Made by a program: the position numbers and the translations under genes. A DNA stretch of 64,000 nt from Myxococcales bacterium (GTDB lineage: Bacteria > Myxococcota_A > Polyangia > Polyangiales > JAFGIB01). This document shows, one piece after another, positions 61,813 through 64,000 of this stretch; within the stretch, counting starts at the first letter, position 1, and every line of letters starts with the position of its first letter. The DNA is taken from the NCBI GenBank assembly GCA_029880325.1, contig JAOUOP010000027.1:1-64000 (forward strand), read 5' to 3'. Below the pieces are notes generated by a model. That model searched no databases and was not told where the DNA came from. It saw only the letters and a list, made by a program, of their open reading frames with translations.

Positions 61813-63996
61813 TCAGACGTCGAGCGCTGCGCGCACCTGGGCCAGCAACTGGTCGGGGGTGATCGGCTTTTCCAGGCACCGAAATTCCGGACCGCCGTGG
61901 CGGCGGTCGCTGAGTACCTGTTCGCCGTAGCCGCTGAGCAAGATCACGCGCAGATCCGGGTCGCGGTCGGCCAGCTCGCGCGCCAGGTCGACCCCCGAGC
62001 CATCGGGCATCACCACGTCGGTAAGCAGCAGCGCCACCTGCTCGTCGCGTGCGAAGGCGGCGCGGGCGGCGCGCATGCTCGAGGCGGCCGTGACCCGGTA
62101 GCCACAGTCTTCGAGCACGCGCCGCATCAATTCGAGCAGATACTCCTCGTCCTCGACCAGCAACACGCGCTCGCCGCGGCCGCGCACGGCCTGGGGGTCG
62201 GCCGGCGGCTGCGCGGGTGGGGAGGCCGAGACGCCCGGAGGATCCACGCGCGGTAGGTAGATCGTGAGGCAAGTGCCGCGTCCGAGTTCGCTCGTGAGCG
62301 TCAGCACGCCGCCGTGCTGCTCGACGATGTCGGCTGCCGAGGACAGCCCCAGTCCGGTGCCGTTTCGCTTCGTCGAGAAGAAAGGCTCGAGCGCGCGCGC
62401 CAGGGTCTCCTCGTCCATGCCGCGGCCGTCGTCGGTCAGCTGCAGCTTCAGCCACTGGGGGGGGGCCGCCAGTTGTTTCTGCTCGGCCTCCTGCGCATCG
62501 ACTTCGCTCAGCTCGATCGCCAGGTGGCCGCCGGCCGAAAGCGCGTCGCGGGCATTGAGACCCGCGTTGAGCAGCACCTGTTCGAAGTGTACGGGGTCGA
62601 AGCGGGCGTAGGGTTCTGCGGCGGTGGTGGTCACGCTCAGCTCGATGTCTTCGGGCAGCAGTGGGCGGATCAGGCCGACCACCTCGCGCAAGGCGGTCGC
62701 CAGGGCCAGCGGTCGCGCGTTGGTGACGTGCTTTTTACCAAGCACCAGAAGCCGTCGCGTCATCGAAGCCGCGTGGCGGGCGGCGGTCATCGCCAGCTGT
62801 ACGTCCTGGGCCATTACGGTGTCCGGCTCCAGGTCGCCGGCGATCAGCGAGAGATGGCCGAGGATCGCCTGCATTACGTTGTTGAAGTCGTGGGCCACGC
62901 CGCCCGCCAGACGCCCCACCACCTCCATCTTCTGCGACTGCCGCAGGGTTTCCTCCACGGCGAAATGTTCGCGCAGGTCGCGAACGACCGACAGTTGTGA
63001 TGGCATGCCCTCGTAATCGAGGGGGCTCGAGTAGACCTCGATTGGGATCGGCTCGCCATTCTTGTGCCGAAAGCTGTAGTGCTGGGGGGGGGTGCGGCGC
63101 CCTTCGAGCAGCTGTCGATAGCGGCCGCGGGCCAGGGGGCGGTCGGGCTCGCCCAGGAAGTCGAGCACTTCATTGCCGAGTAGCTCGCCTTCCGTATAGC
63201 CCGTCATTTCCAGTAGTCGTGGGTTTACGTATACGAAAAGGCCATCGCGGATCACCGTGATTCCGTCCGGCAGATTGGCCAGCAGGGTCAAAAGGCGCCG
63301 CTGGTTGAGTTCCAGCCTGTCCTCCACGCGCCGGCGTTCGGCGACCTCCTCGCGCAGCCGTTGGTTGGCGCGCTCGAGGGCAGCCGACTTCGCGCGCACT
63401 TCCTGCAGGCTCAAGAGGGTGCTGAGCGCATCGCCGATGTGGCGACCGAGGTGTTCGAAGAGCTCCCGTTCGGCTGCCCCGAAATTGTGGGGCTCCTTGC
63501 AGTTCTGGATGCACAGCAGCCAGGGTGAGCCCACGCGCGGGTGAATCGCCATCACCCGCTGCGCGCGCACCGAAAAGCGTTCGGCGAGCATGGTCGGCAA
63601 GGGTTGCCCAGGGCTGCCCTGGGCGAGCGAGCCCGGTTCGGCGAGCGCGGCCGAAAGCAGCTGGGAGACCTCCGAGTCCATCGTCACGCGAGTGCCCTCG
63701 GCCGCCGGGCCAGGGCAGCGCGAGGTGGTGCGTTCCAGGGGCACGTGCCAGGAGTCGGCCTCGGGGTCGCAGGGGTGAAGGAACCAGGCGCGGTCGCAGC
63801 CGAAGATCGCGAGCAGTTCCTCGAGCACGGCGCCAAAAGTGGACTCGACGCGTTCGCCCGCGCGGGTCAAGCGTGCCACTCGTTCGAGGGCGTCTCCAAC
63901 GGGCGGAAGTGATGCGCGGCCAGCAACGGCTGCCTGCTGCGCTCCGGCGCTGGCCGCGTGCTCGGCCCCCGCTGGAGGATCGGGGAACTGCTTCAT
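61813..63996 (-). CDS. GAF-PAS hybrid histidine kinase (start near window edge)
   Basis: A 727-residue soluble kinase if it starts at the ATG at 63996, four bases from the window end; an upstream start cannot be excluded. A GAF domain lies at about 45-205, a coiled coil follows, then a PAS/PAC at about 235-350 (ITVIRDGLFVYVNPRLLEMT). H-box GGVAHDFNNVMQAILGHL, N-box NAGLNARDAL, G1 DDGRGM, G2 GTGLGLSS. The C-terminal receiver has VLLVEDEEYLLELM and acceptor in LLTDVVMPDGSG. Two 9-base C/G tracts lie inside the gene at 62457 and 63084. Separated from the PhoB-type regulator by 171 bases. Confidence 0.9.
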   Translation of the reverse strand: MKQFPDPPAGAEHAASAGAQQAAVAGRASLPPVGDALERVARLTRAGERVESTFGAVLEELLAIFGCDRAWFLHPCDPEADSWHVPLERTTSRCPGPAAEGTRVTMDSEVSQLLSAALAEPGSLAQGSPGQPLPTMLAERFSVRAQRVMAIHPRVGSPWLLCIQNCKEPHNFGAAERELFEHLGRHIGDALSTLLSLQEVRAKSAALERANQRLREEVAERRRVEDRLELNQRRLLTLLANLPDGITVIRDGLFVYVNPRLLEMTGYTEGELLGNEVLDFLGEPDRPLARGRYRQLLEGRRTPPQHYSFRHKNGEPIPIEVYSSPLDYEGMPSQLSVVRDLREHFAVEETLRQSQKMEVVGRLAGGVAHDFNNVMQAILGHLSLIAGDLEPDTVMAQDVQLAMTAARHAASMTRRLLVLGKKHVTNARPLALATALREVVGLIRPLLPEDIELSVTTTAAEPYARFDPVHFEQVLLNAGLNARDALSAGGHLAIELSEVDAQEAEQKQLAAPPQWLKLQLTDDGRGMDEETLARALEPFFSTKRNGTGLGLSSAADIVEQHGGVLTLTSELGRGTCLTIYLPRVDPPGVSASPPAQPPADPQAVRGRGERVLLVEDEEYLLELMRRVLEDCGYRVTAASSMRAARAAFARDEQVALLLTDVVMPDGSGVDLARELADRDPDLRVILLSGYGEQVLSDRRHGGPEFRCLEKPITPDQLLAQVRAALDV
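62457..62465. repeat. 9-base G tract in the hybrid kinase gene
   Basis: Nine G on the plus strand encode Ala-Pro-Pro-Gln on the minus strand within the ATPase domain. Slippage would truncate the ATPase and receiver. Confidence 0.6.
63084..63092. repeat. second 9-base G tract in the hybrid kinase gene
   Basis: Nine G on the plus strand encode Thr-Pro-Pro-Gln in the PAS domain. Slippage would remove the whole kinase core. Confidence 0.6.
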
Positions 63997-64000
63997 CGGA

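Noticed and set aside
60919-62256. A 445-residue plus-strand open frame
   Set aside because: It lies antisense to the PhoB-type regulator and the hybrid kinase, which have full motif sets; the frame is a high-GC shadow.
1-64000. CRISPR arrays, tRNA or rRNA genes
   Set aside because: No regularly spaced repeats and no recognisable tRNA or rRNA sequence was seen on reading the window.

Overview
This window most likely comes from a member of the Myxococcota (former Deltaproteobacteria). The GC content is high. There are many soluble and membrane histidine kinases and response regulators, a PilZ/J-like/TPR fusion, a REC-DUF4388 protein, a VWA lipoprotein, a copper type II monooxygenase-like lipoprotein with a c-heme motif, and a large chemosensory operon. 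The phylum is an inference from gene content; there is no rRNA or marker gene in the window. No tRNA, rRNA, CRISPR array or intact transposon was seen.

Layout. 1-5.7 kb: a decayed IS transposase fragment, a membrane histidine kinase, an orphan class I terpene synthase, and a gene-poor stretch with a 158-bp element bounded by inverted repeats. 5.7-11.9 kb: a PAS-GAF-GGDEF diguanylate cyclase, a MetOD1-like protein overlapping a PAS histidine kinase, and a PilZ/J-like/TPR protein. 12.3-31.6 kb: the standout region. A CHASE2-type membrane sensor with a degenerate kinase end is divergent from five tightly coupled genes: a CapC/PgsC-like membrane protein fused to a large soluble region, a membrane-anchored periplasmic protein, a poly-gamma-glutamate-hydrolase-like exported protein, a 1666-residue protein ending in a probable outer-membrane beta barrel, and a CapB/PgsB-like amide ligase with long extensions at both ends. 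Four of the five genes start within the stop codon region of the gene before. Together they look like a complete Gram-negative synthesis, processing and export system for a poly-gamma-glutamate-like polymer; the polymer itself is not known.

31.6-37.2 kb: a RiPP-type cluster (Cys-rich exported precursor, MNIO/DUF692 enzyme, DUF2063 partner, diheme lipoprotein), then a VWA lipoprotein with a 10-base C/G tract in its coding sequence and a small lipoprotein. 37.3-50.4 kb: an eleven-gene minus-strand chemosensory operon: STAS, cheY, cheA, cheW, a globin-coupled cytoplasmic receptor ending in AWEEF, cheR, cheD, cheB, two histidine kinases with receiver domains and a REC-HDOD protein. 50.7-58.8 kb: a short receptor-like protein, a NarL-type regulator with a partner kinase, a PAS-LuxR regulator, a REC-DUF4388 protein and two further kinases, closed by a strong bidirectional terminator. 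59-64 kb: the copper monooxygenase-like lipoprotein, a PhoB-type regulator and a GAF-PAS hybrid kinase whose start lies at the window edge.

The left half reads as less GC-rich than the right: one 60-base row counted by hand in the polymer operon has 35 G/C, and one in the RiPP region has 41. This is suggestive only. Start sites were re-chosen by hand wherever a ribosome-binding site or an ATGA overlap gave a better choice than the longest open frame.
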